Shown: piece by piece, positions 17,549 through 25,367 of the stretch | How the letters are laid out: every line of letters begins with the position of its first letter | Position numbering within the stretch: position 1 is the stretch's first letter | NCBI RefSeq assembly: GCF_001192795.1 | Contig: NZ_DF968181.1 | Span: forward strand, 859,101 to 923,100 | Direction: 5' to 3' | Length of the DNA: 64,000 nt | Source of the DNA: Flexilinea flocculi | Lineage (GTDB): Bacteria; Chloroflexota; Anaerolineae; Anaerolineales; Anaerolineaceae | Program-made: the position numbers and the translations under genes | The notes under the pieces: model-generated | Databases searched by the model: none | What the model was told of the DNA's origin: nothing | The model's input: the letters and a program-made list of their open reading frames with translations, nothing else

Positions 17549-17923
17549 TTATACATTTTTTGCCAGCCAAATACCGACTCCTGCAGCTAAAACGCCAAGC
17601 ATGGTACTACCGAATAAATTAAATAATCCATAGAACCATTGACCTTTTATTAAAAGTTGGATGCTATCCAGAGTAAATGTTGAAAATGTTGTATAGGCAC
17701 CAAAGAAACCAACCGAAATCAGAAGCCGCCATTGCGGATCTAATGAAAAGCGTTCGGTTGCGATGGTGATAAAGAAGCCTAACAATAAGCTTCCTGAAAA
17801 ATTTATCAAAAGGGTCCCGAAAGGAAACCCGATGCCGAATTTTTGTGCTGCCCATGACCCAATCCAATACCGGGCATTGGCACCAAAGACCGCACCAATT
17901 GCGATCATTATAAAATCTTTCAT
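17549..17923 (-). CDS. crcB: Fluoride ion channel CrcB/FluC
   Basis: A small membrane protein that exports fluoride as a dual-topology dimer. The 124 residues contain four membrane segments and the family motifs GANARYWIG (about 14-22), GTLLINFSGSLLLGF (about 36-50) and GFFGAYTTFSTFT (about 72-84), the last holding the conserved Phe box and the central sodium-site region. Family identification is firm. I searched the upstream 100 bases for the fluoride riboswitch and did not find its conserved core, so control is unclear. It is divergent from the Fur-family regulator gene. Confidence 0.93.
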   Translation of the reverse strand: MKDFIMIAIGAVFGANARYWIGSWAAQKFGIGFPFGTLLINFSGSLLLGFFITIATERFSLDPQWRLLISVGFFGAYTTFSTFTLDSIQLLIKGQWFYGLFNLFGSTMLGVLAAGVGIWLAKNV

Positions 17924-18178
17924 GTATCTGTCTCAGTTATTCAAATTTGAGCAGAGATCAGAACGGCAATTGTAAATTTTGAAAACGCCTTTGAAATAAT
18001 ACTGTAATAGTAATCTTTCTTGTATTTCAAATCAATACCGTTAGAACTGATTTTTTTATTCATCTGACTCTGCCGGCTACGATTATAAACCGTTTTATTT
18101 GAATTGTTGGATGCGTATCCAAAAATATGAATATAGTTTCTATTTGCTCAAAATCGTGTATAATCCTTTTTTGATAAA

Positions 18179-18193
18179 TTGTAATGATTACAA
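18179..18193. promoter_or_regulatory. Per-box-like operator upstream of the Fur-family gene
   Basis: TTGTAATGATTACAA is a perfect 7-1-7 inverted repeat. It differs from the Per-box consensus TTATAATNATTATAA only by one symmetric substitution. It lies 30 bp before the regulator's start and downstream of a TATAAT at 18159-18164, a position suited to autorepression. Confidence 0.7.
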
Positions 18194-18223
18194 ATTTATA
18201 ATCGATACAAGAAAGAGCAGTAC

Positions 18224-18700
18224 ATGGACAGTTCTTCTGATTATTTGCTAAAAAAACTATCTCAGAAAAATCTTCGTTTCTCTTTCCAGAGGATGAAGAT
18301 TTTAGAATATTTGTATCAACATGAAAGTTCTCATTTGGATGCCGAAGAAATTTATGAAGCGCTTTCCCGTGTTATCCCAGGACTTTCAAAAACTACCATA
18401 TACAATACGCTGCATACATTTCAGAAAGCCGAATTAATTCAGGCAGTGGATATTGAGAATTCTGAAACCCGATACGAATTGAGCGCATCAAGGCACGGTC
18501 ATTTTATCTGCAAGCAATGCGGCGGGATCCATGATTTTGAAGTTGATATGGACGCGATCGTAGTTAAGGAATTATCACAATTTCAGATTGAAGAAAAAGA
18601 TGTTTATTTTCGAGGGCTCTGCCCGGATTGTATACGAACCCAAAAAGAGTCAACCTTTTCAAAAAAGAATAAAAAGAAAGAGGCTAAAGATGAATCATAA
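18224..18700 (+). CDS. Fur-family transcriptional regulator (PerR/Fur type)
   Basis: A 158-residue metal-dependent repressor. The winged-helix DNA-binding domain spans about 10-85, with SKTTIYNTLHTF as the recognition-helix segment. The dimerisation/metal domain follows with His-rich GHFICKQCGG and CPDC, giving two CxxC pairs for the structural zinc. The Lys/Glu-rich tail extends the protein a little beyond the family's usual 140-150. A perfect Per-box-like palindrome precedes it, suggesting autoregulation. Downstream lie a TspO-like gene and feoAB, so an iron or peroxide signal is more likely than zinc. The exact subclass cannot be settled from sequence alone. Confidence 0.88.
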   Translation: MDSSSDYLLKKLSQKNLRFSFQRMKILEYLYQHESSHLDAEEIYEALSRVIPGLSKTTIYNTLHTFQKAELIQAVDIENSETRYELSASRHGHFICKQCGGIHDFEVDMDAIVVKELSQFQIEEKDVYFRGLCPDCIRTQKESTFSKKNKKKEAKDES

Positions 18701-19499
18701 AACACAGCAGAATTCATTTGTCCGATTATCTGTCGTTTTCACATTTCTATTGATGATTGCCGCAAACGCACTGGCAGCTATTGTACCGATTAACGATAAG
18801 ACAACCGGAGATGTCTCCAATTCTTACCAGAATCTTTTTGCTCCTGCCGCTTTGACTTTCTCAATATGGGGTGTGATCTATATTTTATTAGCCTGTTCTA
18901 CGCTCTTCCAACTGGGATTTTTTCGCGGTAAAGAGACAGTTTTGGACAATAAATCATTGGATCGAATTGGAATTTTCTTTTCAATTTCTTCCCTGGCAAA
19001 TGCCGCATGGATCTTTTCCTGGCATTATGACCAGATTTTATTATCGTTGATTTGGATGCTTGTAATTCTGGTTTGTCTGATAAAGATTAACCTGATTATC
19101 AAGAAAATGGTATTAACAAAAAAAGAAAAATTCTTCATTCAAATTCCATTTCGAGTTTATTTCGGATGGATCACTGTGGCGACGATAGCGAATGTCACTA
19201 CCTTCCTTGTCAGTATCCATTGGTATGGGTGGAATTTGTCCGAATCGATCTGGACCATTCTTGTCCTGGCGGCAGGTCTCGTGATCGGAGGTTCAACTTT
19301 GTTGAAGTTCCGCGATTTGACATATGGATTGGTATTGTTGTGGGCTTATTTTGGCATTTGGGTGAAACACACATCGACTTCAGGTTTTAACAGCCAATAC
19401 CCTGAAATTATTGTTGCGGTTATTGTTTGTTGGATTCTGTTTCTGATTGGAGAAATTTTTATCGCTTTACGAAACCGTGATGAATCTGCAAAAAAATAA
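18690..19499 (+). CDS. TspO/MBR-related tryptophan-rich membrane protein
   Basis: A 269-residue membrane protein with about seven hydrophobic segments. The N-terminal region, with NDKTTGDVSNSYQNLFAPAA then LTFSIWGVIYILL, matches bacterial TspO/MBR-like tryptophan-rich proteins, which bind porphyrins or act in oxidative stress responses in some species. The exact role here is unknown. The frame is open upstream to 18588. The ATG at 18690 was chosen because it follows AAAGAGGCTAAAG, overlaps the regulator's stop by 11 bases and leads directly into the first membrane helix. Coupling to the Fur-family gene suggests joint control. Confidence 0.7.
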   Translation: MNHKTQQNSFVRLSVVFTFLLMIAANALAAIVPINDKTTGDVSNSYQNLFAPAALTFSIWGVIYILLACSTLFQLGFFRGKETVLDNKSLDRIGIFFSISSLANAAWIFSWHYDQILLSLIWMLVILVCLIKINLIIKKMVLTKKEKFFIQIPFRVYFGWITVATIANVTTFLVSIHWYGWNLSESIWTILVLAAGLVIGGSTLLKFRDLTYGLVLLWAYFGIWVKHTSTSGFNSQYPEIIVAVIVCWILFLIGEIFIALRNRDESAKK

Positions 19500-19583
19500 A
19501 TTAGGGCATTTCAACAGTGAGAAGATTCTAATTCATGTTGGTTTTTTATTCTTGATTGAATGACAAAGTAAAAAGGGACATAT

Positions 19584-19811
19584 ATGACATTGGATCAATT
19601 AGAAATTGGGAAAAAATCAAAAATTATTGCTGTACATGGTCAGGGATCTCTGCGTGATCGTCTGTTGGATATGGGATTGACTCCTCGAACGGAAGTGATC
19701 ATCCGGAAAACAGCGCCATTGGGAGATCCAATTGAGCTGACTTTGAGAGGTTATCAGTTGACATTGCGGCTCGAAGATGCGAAAAATATAGAAATCGAGG
19801 ATGCTTCGTGA
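19584..19811 (+). CDS. feoA: Ferrous iron transport protein FeoA
   Basis: A small SH3-like cytoplasmic protein of 75 residues needed for ferrous iron uptake by FeoB. The family pattern is visible: LDQLEIGKKSKI, then GSLRDRLLDMGLTPRTEV (about 20-37), then PLGDPIELTLRGYQLTLR. The stop overlaps the feoB start, so the two are translationally coupled. It lies 84 bases after the TspO-like gene and may belong to the same transcript headed by the Fur-family regulator. Confidence 0.93.
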   Translation: MTLDQLEIGKKSKIIAVHGQGSLRDRLLDMGLTPRTEVIIRKTAPLGDPIELTLRGYQLTLRLEDAKNIEIEDAS

Positions 19812-21814
19812 TGATATTTGCACTTGTAGGTAATCAGAACAGCGGGAAAACAACACTCTTTAACCAACTGACCGGGTCAAATCAACATGTAGGCAATTTC
19901 CCTGGTGTAACCGTGGAAAGCAAGACGGGCGAGATTCGCGGTCACAAGGGCGTTTCAGTTGTTGATCTTCCTGGAATTTATTCACTGTCTCCGTATACCA
20001 GTGAGGAAATCGTAACGCGCGATTTTGTGATGAAACAACATCCGGATGGCATTATCAATATCGTTGACGCGACGAATATTGAACGCAACCTCTATCTGAG
20101 CATTCAATTAATTGAGCTGAATATTCCCATGGTCATTGCTTTGAATATGATGGATGAAATTCGGTCGAACGCCGGTTCCATTGATATCGCTTTAATGCAG
20201 AAAGAACTGGGAGTTCCTATAGTTCCGATTTCTGCCAGTAAAAATGAAGGAATCACAGAATTAATTAATGTGGCAGTGAAGACCGTTGAAACAAGGCAAT
20301 ACCCGAAACGGCAGGACTTTTGTACCGGTGCGCCGCATAGAACTATTCACGCGATTTCTCATATGATCGAAGATCATGCAGAATTAATCCGTATTCCGCC
20401 GAAATTTGTGGCGACGAAGATCATCGAGGGAGATCAACCTTTATTGAAGGCGTTACAGCTTACTGAAACAGAAATTATATCCATCGAAAACAGCATTAAG
20501 GAGATGGAGAACTCTTTGCAGACTGATCGTAAGGCAGCCATTGCCGATATGCGTTATTTATTTATCGACCGGCTTTGCAGTGAAACGGTTGTGAAACCGC
20601 TTGAAAGCAAACAGCATATCCGAACTGAGAAAATTGATCGTATACTCACGAATAAATATCTGGCAATTCCGATATTTTTGATCATGATGGGTATTATCTT
20701 CTGGCTGACATTTGGCGTGATTGGCGGATTTTTAAGCGATTTGCTCGGAAATGCAATCACCGGTTTCAGCGACATCGTAAAGTCCGGACTTGAAGCTGTT
20801 CGCGTAAATGCTGTAATGGTATCCCTCATCATCGATGGCGTTTTTGCAGGTGTTGGAAGTGTTCTCACGTTTATACCGACCATCGTTGTACTATTTTTCT
20901 TTCTGTCCCTTATGGAGGACAGCGGTTACATCGCCCGTGTTGCATTTGTGATGGATAAGCTGCTGCGGAAAATCGGACTTTCGGGACGTAGCTTTGTACC
21001 CATGCTGATCGGTTTCGGCTGTACCGTCCCTGCCATTATGGCGACACGCACACTCCCCAGCGAACGAGACCGAAAAATTACAATTTTCTTGACCCCGTTT
21101 ATGAGCTGCAGCGCAAAGTTGCCGATTTATGGGATGTTTACATTGGCTTTTTTCCCGAATCATCGTGTCTGGGTGATGCTTTTTCTCTATCTTTTGGGCA
21201 TTTTGCTGGCAATCATCAGTGGATTAATTTTTACAAAAACCGTCTATCGGGGAAATCCGGCTCCTTTCATAATGGAATTGCCGAATTATCGTCTGCCGAG
21301 TGTCAAATCAGTCGCGCTTCTGTTATGGGATAAAGCAAAGGACTTTCTTACGAGAGCATTTACTGTGATTTTTATCGCATCGTTAATAATCTGGGTACTG
21401 CAAACTTTCGACTTGCGATTTAATGTTGTCGCTGGAAGCGCTGAAAGCATGCTTGCCGGTATCGGAAGATTTATCGCGCCAGTGTTCCAACCGCTTGGTT
21501 TTTCGGATTGGAAGGCGTCCACAGCATTAATTACGGGTTTCATGGCAAAAGAGGCGGTCATCAGTACATTGGCTGTTTTGACCGGGACAAACTCGTCAAA
21601 TCTTCCCCAGGCGCTTGGACAGATATTTACACCGCTTGCAGCGCTCTCCTATCTGGTTTTTACGCTGATTTACTCCCCTTGTGTCGCTGCGATTAGTACT
21701 ATCAGACGGGAGATGCATAGCTCCATTGCAGCTTTGGGGGTTGTACTTTTTCAGACTGCAGCGGCGTGGCTGGCTGCTTTTGTTGTGTATCGACTCGGAT
21801 TGTTGTTGATTTAA
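19811..21814 (+). CDS. feoB: Ferrous iron transporter FeoB
   Basis: The main ferrous iron permease, a membrane protein with an N-terminal GTPase. About 667 residues. G1 GNQNSGKTT is at about 6-14, the G2 region is PGVTVES, G3 DLPG is at about 52-55, G4 is ALNMMDE and G5 is SASK. The transmembrane core has two Gate motifs and the Cys-containing segments FGCTVPAIMATRTL and SCSAKLPIYGMF, typical of FeoB pores. GTG at 19808 and ATG at 19811 are both possible starts; the ATG shares one base with the feoA stop. A 52-codon Cys-rich gene follows nine bases later. Confidence 0.94.
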   Translation: MIFALVGNQNSGKTTLFNQLTGSNQHVGNFPGVTVESKTGEIRGHKGVSVVDLPGIYSLSPYTSEEIVTRDFVMKQHPDGIINIVDATNIERNLYLSIQLIELNIPMVIALNMMDEIRSNAGSIDIALMQKELGVPIVPISASKNEGITELINVAVKTVETRQYPKRQDFCTGAPHRTIHAISHMIEDHAELIRIPPKFVATKIIEGDQPLLKALQLTETEIISIENSIKEMENSLQTDRKAAIADMRYLFIDRLCSETVVKPLESKQHIRTEKIDRILTNKYLAIPIFLIMMGIIFWLTFGVIGGFLSDLLGNAITGFSDIVKSGLEAVRVNAVMVSLIIDGVFAGVGSVLTFIPTIVVLFFFLSLMEDSGYIARVAFVMDKLLRKIGLSGRSFVPMLIGFGCTVPAIMATRTLPSERDRKITIFLTPFMSCSAKLPIYGMFTLAFFPNHRVWVMLFLYLLGILLAIISGLIFTKTVYRGNPAPFIMELPNYRLPSVKSVALLLWDKAKDFLTRAFTVIFIASLIIWVLQTFDLRFNVVAGSAESMLAGIGRFIAPVFQPLGFSDWKASTALITGFMAKEAVISTLAVLTGTNSSNLPQALGQIFTPLAALSYLVFTLIYSPCVAAISTIRREMHSSIAALGVVLFQTAAAWLAAFVVYRLGLLLI

Positions 21815-21823
21815 GGAGCCGTC

Positions 21824-21982
21824 ATGAGCATTATCGACTATCTTTTAATTGCGGTCATCATCATTCTGGGAATTCTGGCTTTACGTTACATGTCTCGACA
21901 AAGAAACGGCTGTCAAGGCTGTCAGCATTGTCAGTATTATGATGGCTGTAATATTAAACGGAAACGAGAAGATGATCAATAA
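21824..21982 (+). CDS. FeoB-associated Cys-rich small membrane protein
   Basis: A 52-residue protein starting MSIIDYLLIAVIIILG. One membrane helix is followed by a short basic stretch and a Cys cluster, CQGCQHCQYYDGC, with a charged end KRKREDDQ. A short anchored protein with about four to five Cys directly after feoB is a recurrent arrangement, annotated as FeoB-associated Cys-rich protein in other bacteria; it may fill the place of FeoC. AAGGAG precedes the start with seven-base spacing, and the stop lies at the base of a strong hairpin. It is well supported despite its size. Confidence 0.8.
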   Translation: MSIIDYLLIAVIIILGILALRYMSRQRNGCQGCQHCQYYDGCNIKRKREDDQ

Positions 21983-22020
21983 AGAAACGGATCATGCCGT
22001 TTTGACATGATCCGTTTCTT
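21982..22020. terminator. Bidirectional terminator between feo genes and fucI
   Basis: A perfect 15-bp stem, AAGAAACGGATCATG (21982-21996) with CATGATCCGTTTCTT (22006-22020). It is followed by T-rich sequence on the plus strand and ends at the convergent fucI stop. Confidence 0.85.
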
Positions 22021-22026
22021 TTACTC

Positions 22027-23811
22027 TTAGCTGTAAATCGGACCGTAATGTTTACAGGCTGAATAATCGGCAGCCTGTTGATCAATCGTTCCGAAAGCTG
22101 CCCATGAATGCGGTCGGAAAATCTTTTCCTTCGGGACATTATGCATGGAAACCGGGATTCGAAGCATCGATGCCAGTGTGATCAAATCCGCACCTCGATG
22201 CCCATAAATCGAGACGCCGTGATTGGCTCCCCAATTTGCCATGACGGAATAGGTGTCTTTGAATGCGCCTTCACCGGTCAGAACCGGAGTAAACCATGTT
22301 GTCGGCCAGCTTCGATCTGTCCGTAAATCGAGAATATTATGCGCCTTATCAGGCAGCGTAATGGTATGACCTTCCGCAATTTGCAGGACAAGCCCTACAC
22401 CTTCAACGATGTTTAGTCTCAGCAGCGTTACGGGCATGTTGGCTACGGTCTTGAAATGGCTGGAGAATCCGCCGCCGCGGAAATATTCATAATTTGCTCT
22501 GCACCAATCGGTCGCTTTCAGGCAGGCTTGAATATCTTCTTCAGTCATTTCCCACCATGGTTTCATACAACCATTGCCTGACGCGTCTTTTGCAGCGCCA
22601 GTTCCATCCAACGCTGTGGCTCCGGAATTAATCATATGGATGAAACCCTGTGCTGCCAATCCGGAGGGCTTTTCACCAGTAACTCTCTCATAGGCTTCGG
22701 GACTCCAATACGTGCGCACATCATGAAAACAAGGCGCTGTATTGCTGACCAGTGTACCTAACATCATGGACGCGCCATTCAATGTATCGTTTTCAGTGGC
22801 GAATGGAACGGGCGGTTTAGGACCATTCCAGTCAAAAGTCGTTGCCATAATAGCTTCCGAGAAATCCGCATTTGGCAGCCAATCCGTCCATTGCCGCTGT
22901 CCCTGGAATCCTCCTGCGATTGCATTTTTCCCTAACGCTTCTTCATGCCATCCCAGCTCATTCAATTTCGGATTTCCAAACAGAATGTCATGCATGATAA
23001 TGGTCATTTTTACAACAAATTCCCAATCCTGATCAGCGGGAACAACCTTCGATTTTTTGATGATTTCGGGCAAGTCTTTTCCGACATTCAAATCAAATCC
23101 TTCCGGACAATTCTCCTTGACCCATTTCAAAGCTTTTTCGTATTCCTCATGGTCATAGATACCGATGGTGATTCGCCGCAATATTTCTGTCATATCCAAC
23201 CATTCAGTCCGAATTCCGAAGAATTTTTGGAACACGTTGGTGTCACAATAACTTCCCATAATACCCATCGAGACGCCGCCAAAATTGACATAAGATTTAT
23301 TTTTCATCCAGCCGACGGCAATTGCGCTTCGGGCAAATCGTAGAATTTTCTCCGAAACGTCTGACGGAATGGTATTATCGGTCAGATCCTGGACATCGTG
23401 GCCATAGATGGAAAAGGCTGGCAGACCTTTTTGTGCATAGGCAGCCATAACTGCGGCCAGATAAACGGCGCCTGGCCGTTCCGTTCCGTTAAATCCCCAT
23501 ACAGCTTTGATGGTCATCGGATCCATGTCAAATGTTTCCATACCATAACACCAGCATGGTGTTACCGAAAGTGTGGCAACAACATTGTTAGTTGAAAATT
23601 TTTCCTGGCAGCGGGCAGACTCTGCACCGCCACCGATGGTGGTGTCGCTGATGACACATTGCACCGGGGTACCGTCAGGATATTTTAATGAACTGCTGAT
23701 TAAGGCTGCGGCATTTTCAGCCATTGTCATCGTCTTATTTTCCAGACTCTCTCGAACACCACCCCAGCGGCCATCAATGATGGGACGAATTCCAATTTTT
23801 GGATAGATCAT
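22027..23811 (-). CDS. fucI: L-fucose isomerase
   Basis: Converts L-fucose to L-fuculose (and often D-arabinose to D-ribulose), using manganese. The 594-residue protein starts MIYPKIGIRPIIDGRWGGVR, the typical FucI N-terminus, and keeps family features such as VISDTTIGGGAESARCQEKF (20 residues) and the C-terminal metal-site region GANHGVSIYGHRG. Length equals the family's usual 590. The frame is open 18 codons further upstream. The ATG at 23811 is preferred because AAGGAG lies eight bases before it and it makes an ATGA overlap with the kinase stop. It forms an operon with the kinase and the LacI-type regulator upstream. Confidence 0.94.
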   Translation of the reverse strand: MIYPKIGIRPIIDGRWGGVRESLENKTMTMAENAAALISSSLKYPDGTPVQCVISDTTIGGGAESARCQEKFSTNNVVATLSVTPCWCYGMETFDMDPMTIKAVWGFNGTERPGAVYLAAVMAAYAQKGLPAFSIYGHDVQDLTDNTIPSDVSEKILRFARSAIAVGWMKNKSYVNFGGVSMGIMGSYCDTNVFQKFFGIRTEWLDMTEILRRITIGIYDHEEYEKALKWVKENCPEGFDLNVGKDLPEIIKKSKVVPADQDWEFVVKMTIIMHDILFGNPKLNELGWHEEALGKNAIAGGFQGQRQWTDWLPNADFSEAIMATTFDWNGPKPPVPFATENDTLNGASMMLGTLVSNTAPCFHDVRTYWSPEAYERVTGEKPSGLAAQGFIHMINSGATALDGTGAAKDASGNGCMKPWWEMTEEDIQACLKATDWCRANYEYFRGGGFSSHFKTVANMPVTLLRLNIVEGVGLVLQIAEGHTITLPDKAHNILDLRTDRSWPTTWFTPVLTGEGAFKDTYSVMANWGANHGVSIYGHRGADLITLASMLRIPVSMHNVPKEKIFRPHSWAAFGTIDQQAADYSACKHYGPIYS

Positions 23812-25289
23812 GATGCATTCTCCTTGTTTATCATTCGTAAAAACTGTTGGTATGCCGCATTCCATTTTCCTTGTTCATGCGGAACATATTTCTGAATTTG
23901 AACGCTTTCGGCGATAATTGATCTGCCGGATTGAATATTTTGAATGGCTCCCAGGGCAGTCAATTGAATCATCATATTCCCGAAAACGGTAGCTTCGATC
24001 GGTCCGGCATAAACCGGAATACCGAGACTGTCCGATGCGAACTGACACAAGATCCTGGATTGAACTCCGCCGCCGACTATGTGAAGTGCCGTGTGTTTTT
24101 TGCCGGTGTTTTTTTGAATCTGATCCAGTGTGTATCGATATTTTAACGCGAGGCTCTCGTAAATGCACCTGGCTATCGCTCCGATATCGGTTGGAACGGT
24201 CTGCCCTGTTTCGGTGCAAAACGCCTGAATTTTTTGTGGAAAGTCTCCCGGAGAGGAAAAAATATCGTCATCCGGGTCAATAAAACTGCGGAATGGTTCA
24301 GATTCATTCGCCATCCTCTCAATTTCCGAATAATCCAAACAGGAATTCTCCTTTCTCCATTCCCGACGACATTCTTGGATGAGCCAAAGACCATTAATAT
24401 TTTTCAGATAATCAATTTTCCCATTGGCTCCCAGTTCGTTGGACATATCATCTTTCATACTCTCGTAAGTCAAGACCGGTGAATCAAGTTCAGTGCCGAA
24501 TAATGACCAGGTTCCGCAGGATAGAAACGCAATATCCGGCGCATTGGATGGAAGCGCAGCGATGGCGCATTGTGTATCGTGACCGGCAGCCGCTATTACT
24601 TTTGATTGGGGAATATTCAATTCTCTGCAAAGTTCCTGACGCAGTTCTCCGACAATGGTTCCCGAGGGGATCACATCTTGAAGCAGAGAGCGCGGAATAC
24701 CCAATGGCGTGAGAATGGCATTTTCCCAGGATAATGAAACCGGATTGAACATTTGGCTGGTTGAGGCAATGGATCGTTCACTGTAAAGATTTCCGGATAA
24801 AAAGAAACCAAAAAGATCAGGCATGAATAATAAGGTCTGAGCTTGTTCGAATTGCCTTTCTTTTTTTGAGGCAATCAATTGAAACAGCGTGTTTATTTTA
24901 AGGATTTGGTTCCCTGTCAGGCGGTACAAATCAAAATCGGATATTATTCTAAATACCTGTTCGGGAATTGAGTCGGTGCGGTTATCCCGATAATGAACCG
25001 GCATTTCAGAAAGTTTTCCCTCACGATCAAGGAATCCATAATCGACACCCCAGGTATCTATTGCAACACTATCAAAACCGCCCGAAACATGAGCTTTCTT
25101 GAGGCTTGTTTTGATTTCGTCCCATAAAGAATCAAAATCCCAGCATAATTTTTCGTTAACGGTCAACGGGCGATTTTCAAAGCGATGAATTTCTTCGATC
25201 TCTAATTTCTGATCCGCAAATCTTCCCAGGAATGCTCGTCCATTGGAAGCACCTAAATCAATAGCAAGAACGTGAATTTTTTTTTGCAT
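23808..25289 (-). CDS. FGGY-family sugar kinase (rhamnulokinase/fuculokinase type)
   Basis: Phosphorylates a ketose, by context L-fuculose to L-fuculose 1-phosphate. The 493 residues show the FGGY fold: an N-terminal ATP site LAIDLGASNGRAFLG (about 8-22), the substrate residue in VAIDTWGVDYGFLD, a phosphate-2 region AAGHDTQCAIAALP, the SCGTWSLFG segment, and the adenosine loop HIVGGGVQSRILCQFASD. These details resemble rhamnulokinase RhaB more than E. coli FucK, but RhaB-like kinases are often paired with FucI. Gene overlap with fucI supports that pairing. Whether it also accepts L-rhamnulose cannot be told. Confidence 0.88.
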   Translation of the reverse strand: MQKKIHVLAIDLGASNGRAFLGRFADQKLEIEEIHRFENRPLTVNEKLCWDFDSLWDEIKTSLKKAHVSGGFDSVAIDTWGVDYGFLDREGKLSEMPVHYRDNRTDSIPEQVFRIISDFDLYRLTGNQILKINTLFQLIASKKERQFEQAQTLLFMPDLFGFFLSGNLYSERSIASTSQMFNPVSLSWENAILTPLGIPRSLLQDVIPSGTIVGELRQELCRELNIPQSKVIAAAGHDTQCAIAALPSNAPDIAFLSCGTWSLFGTELDSPVLTYESMKDDMSNELGANGKIDYLKNINGLWLIQECRREWRKENSCLDYSEIERMANESEPFRSFIDPDDDIFSSPGDFPQKIQAFCTETGQTVPTDIGAIARCIYESLALKYRYTLDQIQKNTGKKHTALHIVGGGVQSRILCQFASDSLGIPVYAGPIEATVFGNMMIQLTALGAIQNIQSGRSIIAESVQIQKYVPHEQGKWNAAYQQFLRMINKENAS

Positions 25290-25367
25290 AATTTGACCCG
25301 GTTAAAGTATGTTCTTTTTTTCAATCCTTTTGAATTATTTTCTATCTGACAGAATTAAAGAATTTCC

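Noticed and set aside
17924-18050. Fluoride riboswitch upstream of crcB
   Set aside because: A GCCGTTCTGAT stretch looked suggestive, but the rest of the conserved core and pseudoknot partners are missing.
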